A DNA stretch of 64,000 nucleotides, from positions 186,001-250,000 of the forward strand of contig JODU01000005.1 of assembly GCA_000720845.1 (NCBI GenBank). The letters are read 5' to 3'. The notes beneath the pieces were generated by a model. The model saw only the letters and a program-made list of their open reading frames with translations. It searched no databases and was not told the origin of the DNA. Source of the DNA: Kitasatospora aureofaciens. Lineage in GTDB: Bacteria > Actinomycetota > Actinomycetes > Streptomycetales > Streptomycetaceae. Of this stretch, positions 32,545 through 41,239 are shown in pieces. Every line of letters begins with the position of its first letter. Positions within the stretch are counted from its first letter, which is position 1. The position numbers were made by a program, and so were the translations under genes.

Positions 32545-35169
32545 GTGACCGAGAACTCTCAGCAGCCGCAGCCAGCGCCCACCACCGATCTGCCGACCCA
32601 GTACACGCCGGCCGAGGTAGAGGGGCAGCTGTACGAGCGCTGGGTAGAACGGGGTTACTTCGAGGCCGACGCGAAGAGCGACAAGCCGCCGTACACCGTC
32701 GTCATCCCGCCGCCGAACGTCACGGGCAGCCTGCACCTCGGGCACGCCTTCGAGCACACGCTCATCGACGCCCTGACCCGCCGCAAGCGGATGCAGGGCT
32801 ACGAGACGCTGTGGCAGCCCGGCATGGACCACGCCGGCATCGCCACGCAGAACGTCGTCGAGCGCGAGCTGGGCAAGGAGGGCAAGTCCCGGCACGACCT
32901 CGGCCGGGAGGCCTTCGTCGAGCGGGTCTGGCAGTGGAAGAGCGAGTCCGGCGGCCAGATCAGCGGTCAGATGCGCCGCCTCGGTGACGCCGTCGCCTGG
33001 TCGCGCGAGCGCTTCACGATGGACGAGGGCCTGTCCCAGGCCGTCCAGACCATCTTCAAGCGGCTCTACGACGACGAGCTGATCTACCGCGCCGAGCGCA
33101 TCATCAACTGGTGCCCGCGCTGTCTGACCGCGATCTCCGACATCGAGGTCGAGTACCAGGACGACGACGGCGAGCTGGTCTCCATGAAGTACGGGGAGGG
33201 CGACGAGACCATCGTCGTGGCCACCACCCGCGCGGAGACCATGCTCGGCGACACCGCCGTCGCCGTCCACCCCGAGGACGAGCGCTACAAGCACCTGGTC
33301 GGCAAGCAGATCAAGCTGCCGCTGACCGAGCGCTCCATCCCGGTCGTCGCCGACGAGCACGTCGACCCCGAGTTCGGCACCGGCGCCGTCAAGGTGACGC
33401 CCGCCCACGACCCGAACGACTTCGAGATCGGCCAGCGGCACGGCCTGCCCTCCATCGCCGTGATGGACGAGCACGCCGTCATCACCGCCCACGGACCCTT
33501 CCAGGGCCTGGACCGCCTGGAGGCACGCTCCGCCATCGTCGCCGCGCTGCGCGCCGAGGGCCGGATCGTCGCCGAGAAGCGGCCCTACGTCCACTCCGTC
33601 GGCCACTGCTCGCGCTGCAAGACCACCATCGAGCCGCGCCTGTCCATGCAGTGGTGGGTCAAGGTCGGCCCGCTGGCCAAGGCCGCCGGTGACGCGGTCC
33701 GCGACGGCAAGGTCAAGATCCACCCGCAGGAGATGGAGAAGCGGTACTTCGACTGGGTCGACAACCTCCACGACTGGTGCATCTCGCGCCAGCTGTGGTG
33801 GGGCCACCGCATCCCCGTCTGGTACGGCCCCGAGGGCGAGGTCGTCTGCGTCGGCCCCGACGAGCAGCCGCCGACCGGCGAGGGCTGGTACCAGGACCCC
33901 GACGTCCTGGACACCTGGTTCTCCTCCGGCCTGTGGCCCTTCTCCACCCTCGGCTGGCCCGAGCAGACCGAGTCGCTCGCGAAGTTCTACCCGAACTCCG
34001 TCCTGGTCACCGGCTACGACATCCTCTTCTTCTGGGTCGCCCGGATGATGATGTTCGGCCTCTACGCGATGGACGGCACCCCGCCGTTCCACACCATCGC
34101 GCTGCACGGCATGGTCCGTGACCAGAACGGCAAGAAGATGTCCAAGTCCTTCGGGAACGTCGTGAACCCGCTGGACTGGATGGACAAGTACGGCTCCGAC
34201 GCCCTGCGCTTCACCCTGGCGCGCGGCGCCAACCCGGGCGTCGACGTCCCGATCGGCGAGGACTGGGTCCAGGGCTCCCGCAACTTCGCCAACAAGATCT
34301 GGAACGCCACCCGCTTCGCGCTGATGAACGGCGCGACGGTGGACGGCCCGCTGCCGGACGCGTCGAAGATGTCCTCGACCGACCGGTGGATCCTCTCCCG
34401 CCTCAACTCGGTGGTCGCCGAGGTCGACGCGTACTACGAGGACTACCAGTTCGCGAAGCTCTCCGACGCCCTGTTCCACTTCGCCTGGGACGAGGTCTTC
34501 GACTGGTACGTCGAGCTGTCCAAGACCACCTTCCAGGCGGGCGGCGAGGCCGCCGAGGTCTCCAAGCGCGTCCTGGGCGAGGTCCTGGACGTCACGCTGC
34601 GCCTCCTCCACCCGGTCGTCCCCTTCGTCACCGAGACGCTGTGGACGACGCTCACGGGTGGCGAGTCGGTCGTCATCGCCGAGTGGCCGCAGGATTCCGG
34701 CTTCCGGGACGCGGACGCCGAGCGGGAGATCGATACCGTCCAGTCGGTGATCACCGAGGTGCGGCGCTTCCGTGCGGACCAGGGGCTCCAGCCCGGCCAG
34801 CGGGTCCCGGCCCGGCTGACCCTGGCGGGCAGCGCGCTCGCGGCGCACGAGGCGGCCGTCCGGCAGCTGCTGCGGCTCCAGCCGGAGGGCGAGTCCTTCA
34901 CGGCGACGGCGACGCTGCCGGTGGCGGGTGTCGAGGTGGCCCTCGACCTCTCCGGGGTCATCGACTTCGCCGCCGAGCGCAAGCGGCTGGCGAAGGACCT
35001 CGCCGCGGCGGAGAAGGAGAAGGCCCAGGCGAACGCCAAGCTCGGCAACGAGGCGTTCCTCGCGAAGGCGCCGGACCACGTCGTGGACAAGATCCGCGGC
35101 CGCCTGGCCAAGGCGGACGAGGACATCGCCCGCATCGCCGCCCAGCTGGAGAAGCTGCCGGAGGCATAG
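32545..35169 (+). CDS. valS: Valyl-tRNA synthetase
   Basis: An 874-residue class I aminoacyl-tRNA synthetase charging tRNA-Val. The HIGH motif is His64-Leu-Gly-His67 in PPPNVTGSLHLGHA, and KMSKS is at residues 531-535. The editing (CP1) domain includes VVATTRAETMLGDTAVAVHP. Cysteine pairs in NWCPRC and HCSRCK are typical zinc-ribbon remnants. The C-terminal coiled-coil arm (about 805-870, Lys/Glu/Ala-rich) contacts the tRNA. GTG 32545 has no ribosome site and follows TAAACT by 7 nt, so the mRNA is probably leaderless; no T-box element is present. valS-folC-DUF4233-ndk is the same order as Rv2448c-Rv2445c. Confidence 0.98.
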   Translation: MTENSQQPQPAPTTDLPTQYTPAEVEGQLYERWVERGYFEADAKSDKPPYTVVIPPPNVTGSLHLGHAFEHTLIDALTRRKRMQGYETLWQPGMDHAGIATQNVVERELGKEGKSRHDLGREAFVERVWQWKSESGGQISGQMRRLGDAVAWSRERFTMDEGLSQAVQTIFKRLYDDELIYRAERIINWCPRCLTAISDIEVEYQDDDGELVSMKYGEGDETIVVATTRAETMLGDTAVAVHPEDERYKHLVGKQIKLPLTERSIPVVADEHVDPEFGTGAVKVTPAHDPNDFEIGQRHGLPSIAVMDEHAVITAHGPFQGLDRLEARSAIVAALRAEGRIVAEKRPYVHSVGHCSRCKTTIEPRLSMQWWVKVGPLAKAAGDAVRDGKVKIHPQEMEKRYFDWVDNLHDWCISRQLWWGHRIPVWYGPEGEVVCVGPDEQPPTGEGWYQDPDVLDTWFSSGLWPFSTLGWPEQTESLAKFYPNSVLVTGYDILFFWVARMMMFGLYAMDGTPPFHTIALHGMVRDQNGKKMSKSFGNVVNPLDWMDKYGSDALRFTLARGANPGVDVPIGEDWVQGSRNFANKIWNATRFALMNGATVDGPLPDASKMSSTDRWILSRLNSVVAEVDAYYEDYQFAKLSDALFHFAWDEVFDWYVELSKTTFQAGGEAAEVSKRVLGEVLDVTLRLLHPVVPFVTETLWTTLTGGESVVIAEWPQDSGFRDADAEREIDTVQSVITEVRRFRADQGLQPGQRVPARLTLAGSALAAHEAAVRQLLRLQPEGESFTATATLPVAGVEVALDLSGVIDFAAERKRLAKDLAAAEKEKAQANAKLGNEAFLAKAPDHVVDKIRGRLAKADEDIARIAAQLEKLPEA

Positions 35170-35184
35170 GCGCCGTGACGCCGG

Positions 35185-35222
35185 CGAAGGTCCTCGGAGC
35201 ATTTCTGCGCCGGGGACCTTCG
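35185..35222 (+). terminator. Hairpin terminator after valS
   Basis: CGAAGGTCC (35185-35193) and GGACCTTCG (35214-35222) form a 9-bp stem with a 20-nt loop that has some internal pairing, ending in TTACT. Confidence 0.6.
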
Positions 35223-35229
35223 TTACTCA

Positions 35230-35264
35230 GGGGCGCGGGGAACTGCGCGACCAGCCACGACGGC
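35230..35264 (+). repeat. Dispersed Streptomyces intergenic repeat, copy 2
   Basis: Begins GGGGCGCGGGGAACTGCGCG and continues with ACC, AGCCACGACGGC; it shares its first 23 nt with 28238-28260 and lies, like that copy, just after a terminator hairpin in a gap between plus-strand genes. Confidence 0.75.
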
Positions 35265-35439
35265 GCTGCACTCGCCGTTGAACCTGAGCAGCCCGTCTCC
35301 GTGGGCGCTAGGGGGCGGGTCGCGCAGCCCGGCGCCGACGGGGTGCCGCCGTGCCCACCCTCCCCCACTCTCGGCTTCGCCCGAGCGGGGGGACCTCCAT
35401 CGCCCCAGCGGCACGTCTGCCCGCGGCTGGGCGGGTACG

Positions 35440-35445
35440 TAGACT
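35440..35445 (+). promoter_or_regulatory. -10 box of a probably leaderless folC transcript
   Basis: TAGACT ends 7 nt before GTG 35453, the same spacing as in valS, and no ribosome site is present in between. Confidence 0.55.
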
Positions 35446-35452
35446 GGTCCCC

Positions 35453-36976
35453 GTGAGCGACAACCCCGGCGAGAACGACCAGCCCGACCCCTCCGACCCC
35501 CTCGACTCCTTCGACGAGATCATCGACGCGGAGACCACCCGCGACCCCGACCTCGCCGTCATCGAGGCCGGCAGCCGCACTCTGCGCACCCAGGGCGGCC
35601 CCCCGGAGGCCGACGTTCCCGGGCGCCCCGAGGACCCCGAGGTGGACGCCGCGCTGCGTGCCGTCGAGACGGAGCTGGCGACCCGCTGGGGCGAGACCAA
35701 GCTGGAGCCGTCCGTCACCCGGATCGCCGCGCTGATGGACGTACTGGGCGAGCCGCAGCGTTCGTACCCCTCCATCCACATCACGGGGACCAACGGCAAG
35801 ACCTCCACCGCCCGCATGATCGAGGCCCTGCTCGGCGCCTTCGAGCTCCGCACCGGGCGGTACACCTCGCCGCACGTGCAGTCGATCACCGAGCGGATCA
35901 CCCTGGACGGGGCACCGATCTCCGCCGAGCGCTTCGTCGAGACGTACGACGACATCAAGCCGTACGTCGAGATGGTCGACGCGCAGCAGGAGTACCGGCT
36001 GTCGTTCTTCGAGGTGCTGACCGGCATGGCCTACGCCGCCTTCGCCGACGCGCCCGTGGACGTGGCCGTCGTCGAGGTCGGCATGGGCGGCTCCTGGGAC
36101 GCCACCAACGTCATCGACGGGGACGTCGCCGTGGTCACCCCCATCGACCTGGACCACACCGACCGGCTCGGCGAGACGCCCGGCGAGATCGCGACCGAGA
36201 AGGCCGGCATCGTCAAGCAGGACGCCACCGTCATCCTGGCCCAGCAGCCGGTGGACGCGGCGCAGGTGATGCTGAAGAAGGCCGTCGACGTCAACGCCAC
36301 CGTGGCCCGCGAGGGGCTGGAGTTCGGCGTCGTCGCCCGCGAGGTCGCCGTCGGCGGGCAGCTGGTCACCCTGCGCGGACTCGGCGGCGAGTACCCCGAG
36401 GTCTACCTGCCGCTGCACGGCGCCCACCAGGCGCACAACGCGGCGGTGGCGCTGGCCGCCGTCGAGGCGTTCTTCGGCGTCGGCGCGCAGCGTCCCGAGT
36501 CGCTGGACGTGGACACCGTGCGCAAGGCCTTCGCCTCCGTCGCCTCTCCGGGGCGGATGGAGGTGGTGCGGCGCTCGCCGACCGTGGTCCTCGACGCCGC
36601 GCACAACCCGGCCGGCGCCCGGGTCACCGCCGAAGCGGTGGGGGAGGCCTTCCAGTTCAGCCGCCTCATCGGGGTGGTCGGCGCCAGCGGCGACAAGAAC
36701 GTACGGGGACTCCTGGAGGCCTTCGAGCCGGTCTTCGCCGAGGTCGTCGTCACCCAGAACTCCAGCCACCGCGCGATGGACGCCGACGAGCTGGCGGCGG
36801 TCGCCGTCGAGGTCTTCGGTGACGACCGCGTCCAGGTCGAGCCGCGGCTGCCGGACGCCCTGGAGGCCGCGATCACGCTGGCCGAGGAGGAGGGCGAGTT
36901 CGCGGGCGGCGGTGTGCTCGTCACCGGTTCCGTCATCACCGTCGGCGAGGCCCGACTGCTCCTGAGGAGGGGCTGA
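35453..36976 (+). CDS. folC: Bifunctional folylpolyglutamate/dihydrofolate synthase
   Basis: A 507-residue Mur-ligase-family enzyme that makes dihydrofolate from dihydropteroate and glutamate and extends the polyglutamate tail. The ATP loop is ITGTNGKTSTARM (GTNGKT at 112-117). Further signatures are GRYTSPHVQSITERI, VEVGMGGSWDATNVI, HGAHQAHNAAVALAAVEAF and VVLDAAHNPAGARV. The first 60 residues are an Asp/Glu/Pro-rich extension not needed by the family. GTG 35453 has no ribosome site and follows TAGACT by 7 nt. The DUF4233 gene starts 6 nt after the stop, so the two are one transcript. Confidence 0.96.
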   Translation: MSDNPGENDQPDPSDPLDSFDEIIDAETTRDPDLAVIEAGSRTLRTQGGPPEADVPGRPEDPEVDAALRAVETELATRWGETKLEPSVTRIAALMDVLGEPQRSYPSIHITGTNGKTSTARMIEALLGAFELRTGRYTSPHVQSITERITLDGAPISAERFVETYDDIKPYVEMVDAQQEYRLSFFEVLTGMAYAAFADAPVDVAVVEVGMGGSWDATNVIDGDVAVVTPIDLDHTDRLGETPGEIATEKAGIVKQDATVILAQQPVDAAQVMLKKAVDVNATVAREGLEFGVVAREVAVGGQLVTLRGLGGEYPEVYLPLHGAHQAHNAAVALAAVEAFFGVGAQRPESLDVDTVRKAFASVASPGRMEVVRRSPTVVLDAAHNPAGARVTAEAVGEAFQFSRLIGVVGASGDKNVRGLLEAFEPVFAEVVVTQNSSHRAMDADELAAVAVEVFGDDRVQVEPRLPDALEAAITLAEEEGEFAGGGVLVTGSVITVGEARLLLRRG

Positions 36977-36982
36977 GAAACC

Positions 36983-37339
36983 GTGCGTACGCTCTGTGCT
37001 TCGACTCTGATCGGCGAGTTCTTCGTGATTGGCTTCGCCGGGCTGGTCGCGATGAAGGACCCGGACCTGTCCGTGGGGACGGTGTGGACGGTCAGCGGCA
37101 TCGCCATGTTCCTCAGCGTGCTGCTGTGCGGGGTCATCACCCGGCCCGGCGGGATCGCCCTCGGCTGGGCGTTGCAGGTCGCGCTGATCGCCGCCGGCTT
37201 CGTGGTGCCGACCATGTTCTTCCTCGGCGCGATCTTCGCCGCCCTCTGGTGGGCCTCCGTGCACTACGGCCGGAAGATCGACGAGGCGAAGGCGAGGTTC
37301 GCCGCCCAGGCCGACGCCTCCGCGCCCGACCCCGCCTGA
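36983..37339 (+). CDS. DUF4233 small membrane protein
   Basis: A 118-residue protein with four predicted membrane segments (about 7-24, 33-50, 57-73, 75-92) and a short charged tail KIDEAKARFAAQADASA. It resembles Rv2446c, which occupies the same place between folC and ndk in mycobacteria; the family is named DUF4233 and has no known function. GTG 36983 lies 6 nt after folC, with GAGGAGGGG inside the end of folC as ribosome site. Confidence 0.85.
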   Translation: MRTLCASTLIGEFFVIGFAGLVAMKDPDLSVGTVWTVSGIAMFLSVLLCGVITRPGGIALGWALQVALIAAGFVVPTMFFLGAIFAALWWASVHYGRKIDEAKARFAAQADASAPDPA

Positions 37340-37454
37340 CGCGGCCGGCGGGGTGGACGGGACCGGATTGCCTGACGCTGCGTGACGGGCGCCGCGACAC
37401 GCCCGGTAACCTCATTCATCACCCGCACGACCGCACATCTCCAAGGGAGCCCTC

Positions 37455-37868
37455 GTGACCCAGCGCAGCCTCGTCCTCCTCAAGCCCGACGCCGTCCGTC
37501 GTGGCCTGACCGGCGAGATCATCAGCCGTATCGAGCGCAAGGCCGGCTGGCAGATCACCGCGCTGGAACTGCGCACCCTGGACAGCGAGACGCTGGAGCA
37601 GCACTACGGCGAGCACAAGGGCAAGCCCTTCTACGAGCCGCTGGTCGAGTTCATGGCGTCCGGGCCGGTCGTCGCGATGGTCGTCGAGGGCGAGCGGGTC
37701 ATCGAGGGCGTGCGCGCGCTGGCCGGCCCGACCGACCCGATCGCCGCCACCCCGGGCTCCATCCGCGGGGACTACGGTGTGATCGTCCGCGAGAACCTGA
37801 TCCACGCCTCCGACTCCGAGGAGTCCGCCGAGCGTGAGCTGAAGATCTTCTTCCCGGGCCGGGTCTGA
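37455..37868 (+). CDS. ndk: Nucleoside diphosphate kinase
   Basis: A 137-residue enzyme that balances nucleoside triphosphates through a phosphohistidine intermediate. The active-site histidine is His117 in ENLIHASDSEESAERE, the family signature. KPDAVRRGLTGEII at the N-terminus and the Kpn-loop region GPTDPIAATPGSIRGDYG are intact. GTG 37455 has AAGGGAG at 6 nt. A run of six T at about 37897-37902 after the gene is rare in this genome and may mark a terminator, though the preceding stem is weak. Confidence 0.98.
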   Translation: MTQRSLVLLKPDAVRRGLTGEIISRIERKAGWQITALELRTLDSETLEQHYGEHKGKPFYEPLVEFMASGPVVAMVVEGERVIEGVRALAGPTDPIAATPGSIRGDYGVIVRENLIHASDSEESAERELKIFFPGRV

Positions 37869-38187
37869 TCCTGCTTCGGGACACGCCGGGAGCGCCTTTT
37901 TTCTGACGTCATGTCAGCCGAATGGACCGGGTGGAGCCGGGGCGGTCGCGCGAAAGCGGCCGCCCTGTGGCATATGCGCGCCTGATCGGGGGAACGGATC
38001 CCACCGTTGGCCCGTCTCCACAGGCGAGGCGGTGCGCCATCTGCTGACAATGGCGGAGACCCTCGCGCAGTGTTCGCGAAAGCGCGTCTACGATGGAAGC
38101 CTCCACGCGTCACTGCACCCACTTCGCCTACCTGAAAAGCCCTCAAAAGCTCCTGGGAAGGCCAGTCGAATCCTGATGGGGAACTCA
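37869..38187. promoter_or_regulatory. Long upstream region of mreB
   Basis: This 319-bp gap between ndk and mreB contains no gene. It holds a T6 run near 37897, a CGCGAAAGCG motif at 37949-37958 and again at 38075-38084, and AT-rich segments (GCATATGCGC near 37970, CTGCTGACAATGG near 38041) that could hold promoters. The mreB cluster of Streptomyces is known to have several promoters upstream of mreB; which of these elements is used cannot be told. Confidence 0.5.
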
Positions 38188-39207
38188 ATGTCGTTCATCG
38201 GCCGTGACATGGCTGTCGACCTCGGGACCGCCAACACGCTGGTGTACGTCAGGGGTCGCGGGATCGTACTCAACGAGCCGTCCGTCGTCGCGATCAACAC
38301 CAACACCGGTGGCATCCTCGCGGTCGGCGCCGAAGCGAAGAAGATGATCGGGCGCACGCCCGGCAACATCGTTGCCGTGCGCCCGCTGAAGGACGGCGTC
38401 ATCGCCGACTTCGAGATCACCGAGCGGATGCTCCGCTACTTCATCCTGAAGATCCACAAGCGGCGTTATCTGGCTCGGCCGCGGGTCGTCGTCTGTGTGC
38501 CCTCGGGCATCACCGGCGTCGAGCGCCGCGCCGTCATCGAGGCGTCGTCCCAGGCCGGCGCCCGGCAGGTGCACATCATCGAGGAGCCCATGGCCGCGGC
38601 CATCGGTTCCGGCCTGCCGGTCCACGAGGCCACGGGCAACATGGTGGTGGACATCGGCGGCGGCACCACGGAGGTCGCGGTCATCTCGCTCGGCGGCATC
38701 GTCACGGCCCAGTCCATCCGCGTCGCGGGTGACGAGCTGGACAACGCGATCATCCAGCACGTGAAGAAGGAGTACAGCCTTCTGCTGGGTGAGCGCACGG
38801 CCGAACAGATCAAGATCACGATCGGTTCTGCGTACGACCTCGACGCTGACGAGCACACCGAAATCCGCGGCCGGGACCTCGTCTCCGGGCTGCCCAAGAC
38901 CGTCGTCATCTCCGCCGCCGAAGTGCGCAAGGCGATCGAGGAGCCGGTCAACGCCATCGTCGACGCCGTCAAGACGACCCTCGACAAGTGTCCGCCGGAG
39001 CTGTCCGGCGACATCATGGACCGGGGCATCGTGCTGACCGGCGGCGGTGCGCTGCTGCGCGGGCTTGACGAACGGCTGCGCCGGGAGACCGGGATGCCGA
39101 TCCACATCGCCGAGGACCCGCTGGACAGCGTGGCGCTCGGCAGCGGCAAGTGCGTCGAGGAGTTCGAAGCGCTCCAGCAGGTGCTGGACGCCTCGCCCCG
39201 CAGATGA
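38188..39207 (+). CDS. mreB: Rod-shape-determining actin homologue MreB
   Basis: A 339-residue bacterial actin. The phosphate loops are DLGTANTLVYVRGRG near the start and MVVDIGGGTTEVAVISLGGI, with the adenosine motif GIVLTGGGALLRGLDERL near the end. In Streptomyces MreB is not needed for vegetative growth but protects the spore wall. ATG 38188 (MSFIGRDM) was chosen because GGGGAA is 6 nt upstream; ATG 38176 adds MGNS and is equally conserved in some annotations. It heads the mreB-mreC-mreD-PBP2-rodA cluster, but a hairpin and 236 bp separate it from mreC, so it can be transcribed separately. Confidence 0.97.
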   Translation: MSFIGRDMAVDLGTANTLVYVRGRGIVLNEPSVVAINTNTGGILAVGAEAKKMIGRTPGNIVAVRPLKDGVIADFEITERMLRYFILKIHKRRYLARPRVVVCVPSGITGVERRAVIEASSQAGARQVHIIEEPMAAAIGSGLPVHEATGNMVVDIGGGTTEVAVISLGGIVTAQSIRVAGDELDNAIIQHVKKEYSLLLGERTAEQIKITIGSAYDLDADEHTEIRGRDLVSGLPKTVVISAAEVRKAIEEPVNAIVDAVKTTLDKCPPELSGDIMDRGIVLTGGGALLRGLDERLRRETGMPIHIAEDPLDSVALGSGKCVEEFEALQQVLDASPRR

Positions 39208-39221
39208 CGTAACACTTCGGT

Positions 39222-39257
39222 TCCGCCGTACGAGACGATCTCCTCTCGTGCGGCGGA
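39222..39257 (+). terminator. Hairpin downstream of mreB (terminator or attenuator)
   Basis: TCCGCCGTACGAGA (39222-39235) pairs with 39244-39257 in a 14-bp stem with one G-T pair and an 8-nt loop, 15 nt after the mreB stop, followed by TCGTTGATATAG. It would reduce read-through into mreC. Confidence 0.65.
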
Positions 39258-39302
39258 TCGTTGATATAGAGGGTTCCGGTACCGGATGCGCGTGAAGTGC
39301 GC

Positions 39303-39356
39303 GATGCACCGCACGCACTCGATGTGCCGCACGCACCCGATGGGCCGAACACGCCC
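39303..39356 (+). repeat. Three tandem 18-nt repeats between mreB and mreC
   Basis: Three consecutive 18-nt units: GATGCACCGCACGCACTC, GATGTGCCGCACGCACCC, GATGGGCCGAACACGCCC. They lie 87 nt before the mreC start. Eighteen bases is shorter than two helical turns and the units are direct, not inverted, repeats. Confidence 0.7.
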
Positions 39357-39443
39357 GGCGTACCGAATCAGCTGAATTCCTGAACACCGCCACGTACATT
39401 CCGAGATTCCCGAATTTCGACGAGGAAGGCACGGCCGCCGCAC

Positions 39444-40487
39444 GTGAGGGACACGAAAGAGAGCCGGCTGCTCCTGGTGCTGCTGATCGCCATCGCGTTC
39501 GCACTGATCACGGTGGACATCCGCGGTGGGGAGGACTCACCGGTCGACGGTGCCCGGCAGGCCGCGGCCGACGTCTTCGGTCCGATCGAGAACGGGGTCT
39601 CCTCCGCGGTCGACCCGGTCGGCAACGCGGTCTCCGCGATCCGCGACTCCGGCGACCGGCACGACCGGCTCGCGCGGCTGGAGACGGAGAACGCGGCCCT
39701 CAAGGCGAAGCTCGGCAGCGACGAGCGCGGCCGCAGCCGGCTGAAGCAGTTCGACAAGATGCTGGGGCTCGCCGGCGCCGGGCAGTACGGCATCAAGGGC
39801 GCCCAGGTCATCGCCATAGGAGCGGCCCAGGGCTTCTCCTGGACCATCACGATCGACGCGGGCGCCAACGACGGCGTCAAGCGCGACATGACCGTCCTCA
39901 ACGGCGACGGCCTCGTCGGACGCGTGACCACCGTCGGCCCCAACACCGCCACCGTGCTGCTCGCCAACGACCCGGACTTCACCGTCGGCACCCGGATGGA
40001 GTCCGGCGACGAACTCGGCTTCGCCTCCGGCCAGGGCAGCCGCCCCCTGCGCGTCGAGCTGCTCAACGGCAAGGCCGACGTCAAGAAGGGCGACCGCCTC
40101 GTCACCTTCGGCTCCCAGGCCGACAAGCCGTTCGTGCCGGGCGTGCCCGTCGGCACCATCACCCGCGTCGACCCCAACGGCGGCGACCTGACCCGCATCC
40201 TCGACGTCACGCCGTTCGTCAGCTTCACCAAGCTCGACATCGTCGGCGTCGTCGTCCAGGCCCCGCAGAAGGACCCGCGAGACACGGTGCTCCCGGAGAA
40301 GAAGCAGCCCAAGCCCACGCCGACCGTGACGGTCACCGTCACCCCCGGCGCCGACCCCGAGGGCCAGGCCAGGAACGACGAGGCCGGTCAGAACGACGCG
40401 GCCGGCCTGGACGACACCACCGGTCAAGGCGACGCGACCGGCCAGAACGACCAGACAGAGCAGCAGAACGAGCAGCCCGAGCCGTAG
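39444..40487 (+). CDS. mreC: Rod-shape-determining protein MreC
   Basis: A 347-residue bitopic protein linking MreB to the periplasmic wall machinery. A short cytoplasmic start is followed by a membrane segment (about 8-24, RLLLVLLIAIAFALITV), a coiled coil around RLARLETENAALKAKLGSD, and the paired beta-barrel domains with DAGANDGVKRDMTVLNGDGLVGRV and VPGVPVGTITRV. The last 70 residues are a Pro/Thr then Gln/Asn/Asp-rich tail that is not part of the fold. GTG 39444 follows GAGGAAGG at a rather long distance. mreD begins 13 nt after its stop. Confidence 0.95.
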   Translation: MRDTKESRLLLVLLIAIAFALITVDIRGGEDSPVDGARQAAADVFGPIENGVSSAVDPVGNAVSAIRDSGDRHDRLARLETENAALKAKLGSDERGRSRLKQFDKMLGLAGAGQYGIKGAQVIAIGAAQGFSWTITIDAGANDGVKRDMTVLNGDGLVGRVTTVGPNTATVLLANDPDFTVGTRMESGDELGFASGQGSRPLRVELLNGKADVKKGDRLVTFGSQADKPFVPGVPVGTITRVDPNGGDLTRILDVTPFVSFTKLDIVGVVVQAPQKDPRDTVLPEKKQPKPTPTVTVTVTPGADPEGQARNDEAGQNDAAGLDDTTGQGDATGQNDQTEQQNEQPEP

Positions 40488-40500
40488 GAGCCTTCACCCC

Positions 40501-41172
40501 ATGCGCGTCAACCGGATCCTGCTGTCCGTCGCCCTCGTCGTCGTCGCCCTGGTGATCCAGGTCAGCGTCCTCGCCCGCCTCCACCTGCCCGGCGCCGTCC
40601 CCGACCTGCTGCTGCTCACCGTCCTCGGCCTCGCCCTGGTCTACGGCCACGTCGGCGGCGCCCTTGTCGGCTTCGGGGCCGGACTCCTCGCCGACCTCGC
40701 CCCGCCCGCCGACCACGCCGCCGGCCGCTACGCCCTCGTGCTCTGCGTCATCGGCTACCTCGCCGGCCTCGCCAGACCGGACAACGGACGGCTCCGCTCG
40801 GCCACCGGCCCCATGGTCGTCGTGGCCGCCGCCGCCATCGGCACCACCCTGCTCTACGCGGGCGTCGGCGCCCTCGTCGGCGACACCGCCGCCCGCCATG
40901 TCGGCCTGCCCAGCCTGCTGTTCACGGCCGCCCTGTACGACCTGCTGCTCGCGCCCTTCGTCGTCCCCGGCATCATGGCGCTCGCCCGGCGTGCCGAGCA
41001 CGACCCGCTGGCCGACACCAACTCCGCCGCCCAGAGCCCCGACATCTCCTCCGGCTGGCTCTCCGGAGGCACCGGCCTGCGCATCGGCAGACAGCGCAAC
41101 GCACTGCGGGTGAAGACGGCCCGGGCCCGCGTGGCCCGCGCCGGACGCATCAAGGGGGTCAAGCGGCTGTGA
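40501..41172 (+). CDS. mreD: Rod-shape-determining membrane protein MreD
   Basis: A 223-residue integral membrane protein with five or six hydrophobic segments in its first ~160 residues (for example ILLSVALVVVALVIQVSVLA and PDLLLLTVLGLALVYGHVGG) and a basic C-terminal tail rich in Arg that stays in the cytoplasm. The position between mreC and PBP2 and the pattern ALVGFGAGLLADLAPP are typical of MreD. ATG 40501 has GGAG 10 nt upstream. It belongs to the wall-elongation complex with MreC, PBP2 and RodA. Confidence 0.93.
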   Translation: MRVNRILLSVALVVVALVIQVSVLARLHLPGAVPDLLLLTVLGLALVYGHVGGALVGFGAGLLADLAPPADHAAGRYALVLCVIGYLAGLARPDNGRLRSATGPMVVVAAAAIGTTLLYAGVGALVGDTAARHVGLPSLLFTAALYDLLLAPFVVPGIMALARRAEHDPLADTNSAAQSPDISSGWLSGGTGLRIGRQRNALRVKTARARVARAGRIKGVKRL

Positions 41173-41239
41173 CGGCACGACCCCAGCCACCGACCCGAGA
41201 GCACACAAGGAGCACGCCACACGTGAGGGGGAGGCAGCA

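Noticed and set aside
38072..38086. A ClgR site upstream of mreB (GTTCGC followed by GCG)
   Set aside because: The spacing is six bases instead of five, so it does not fit the consensus.
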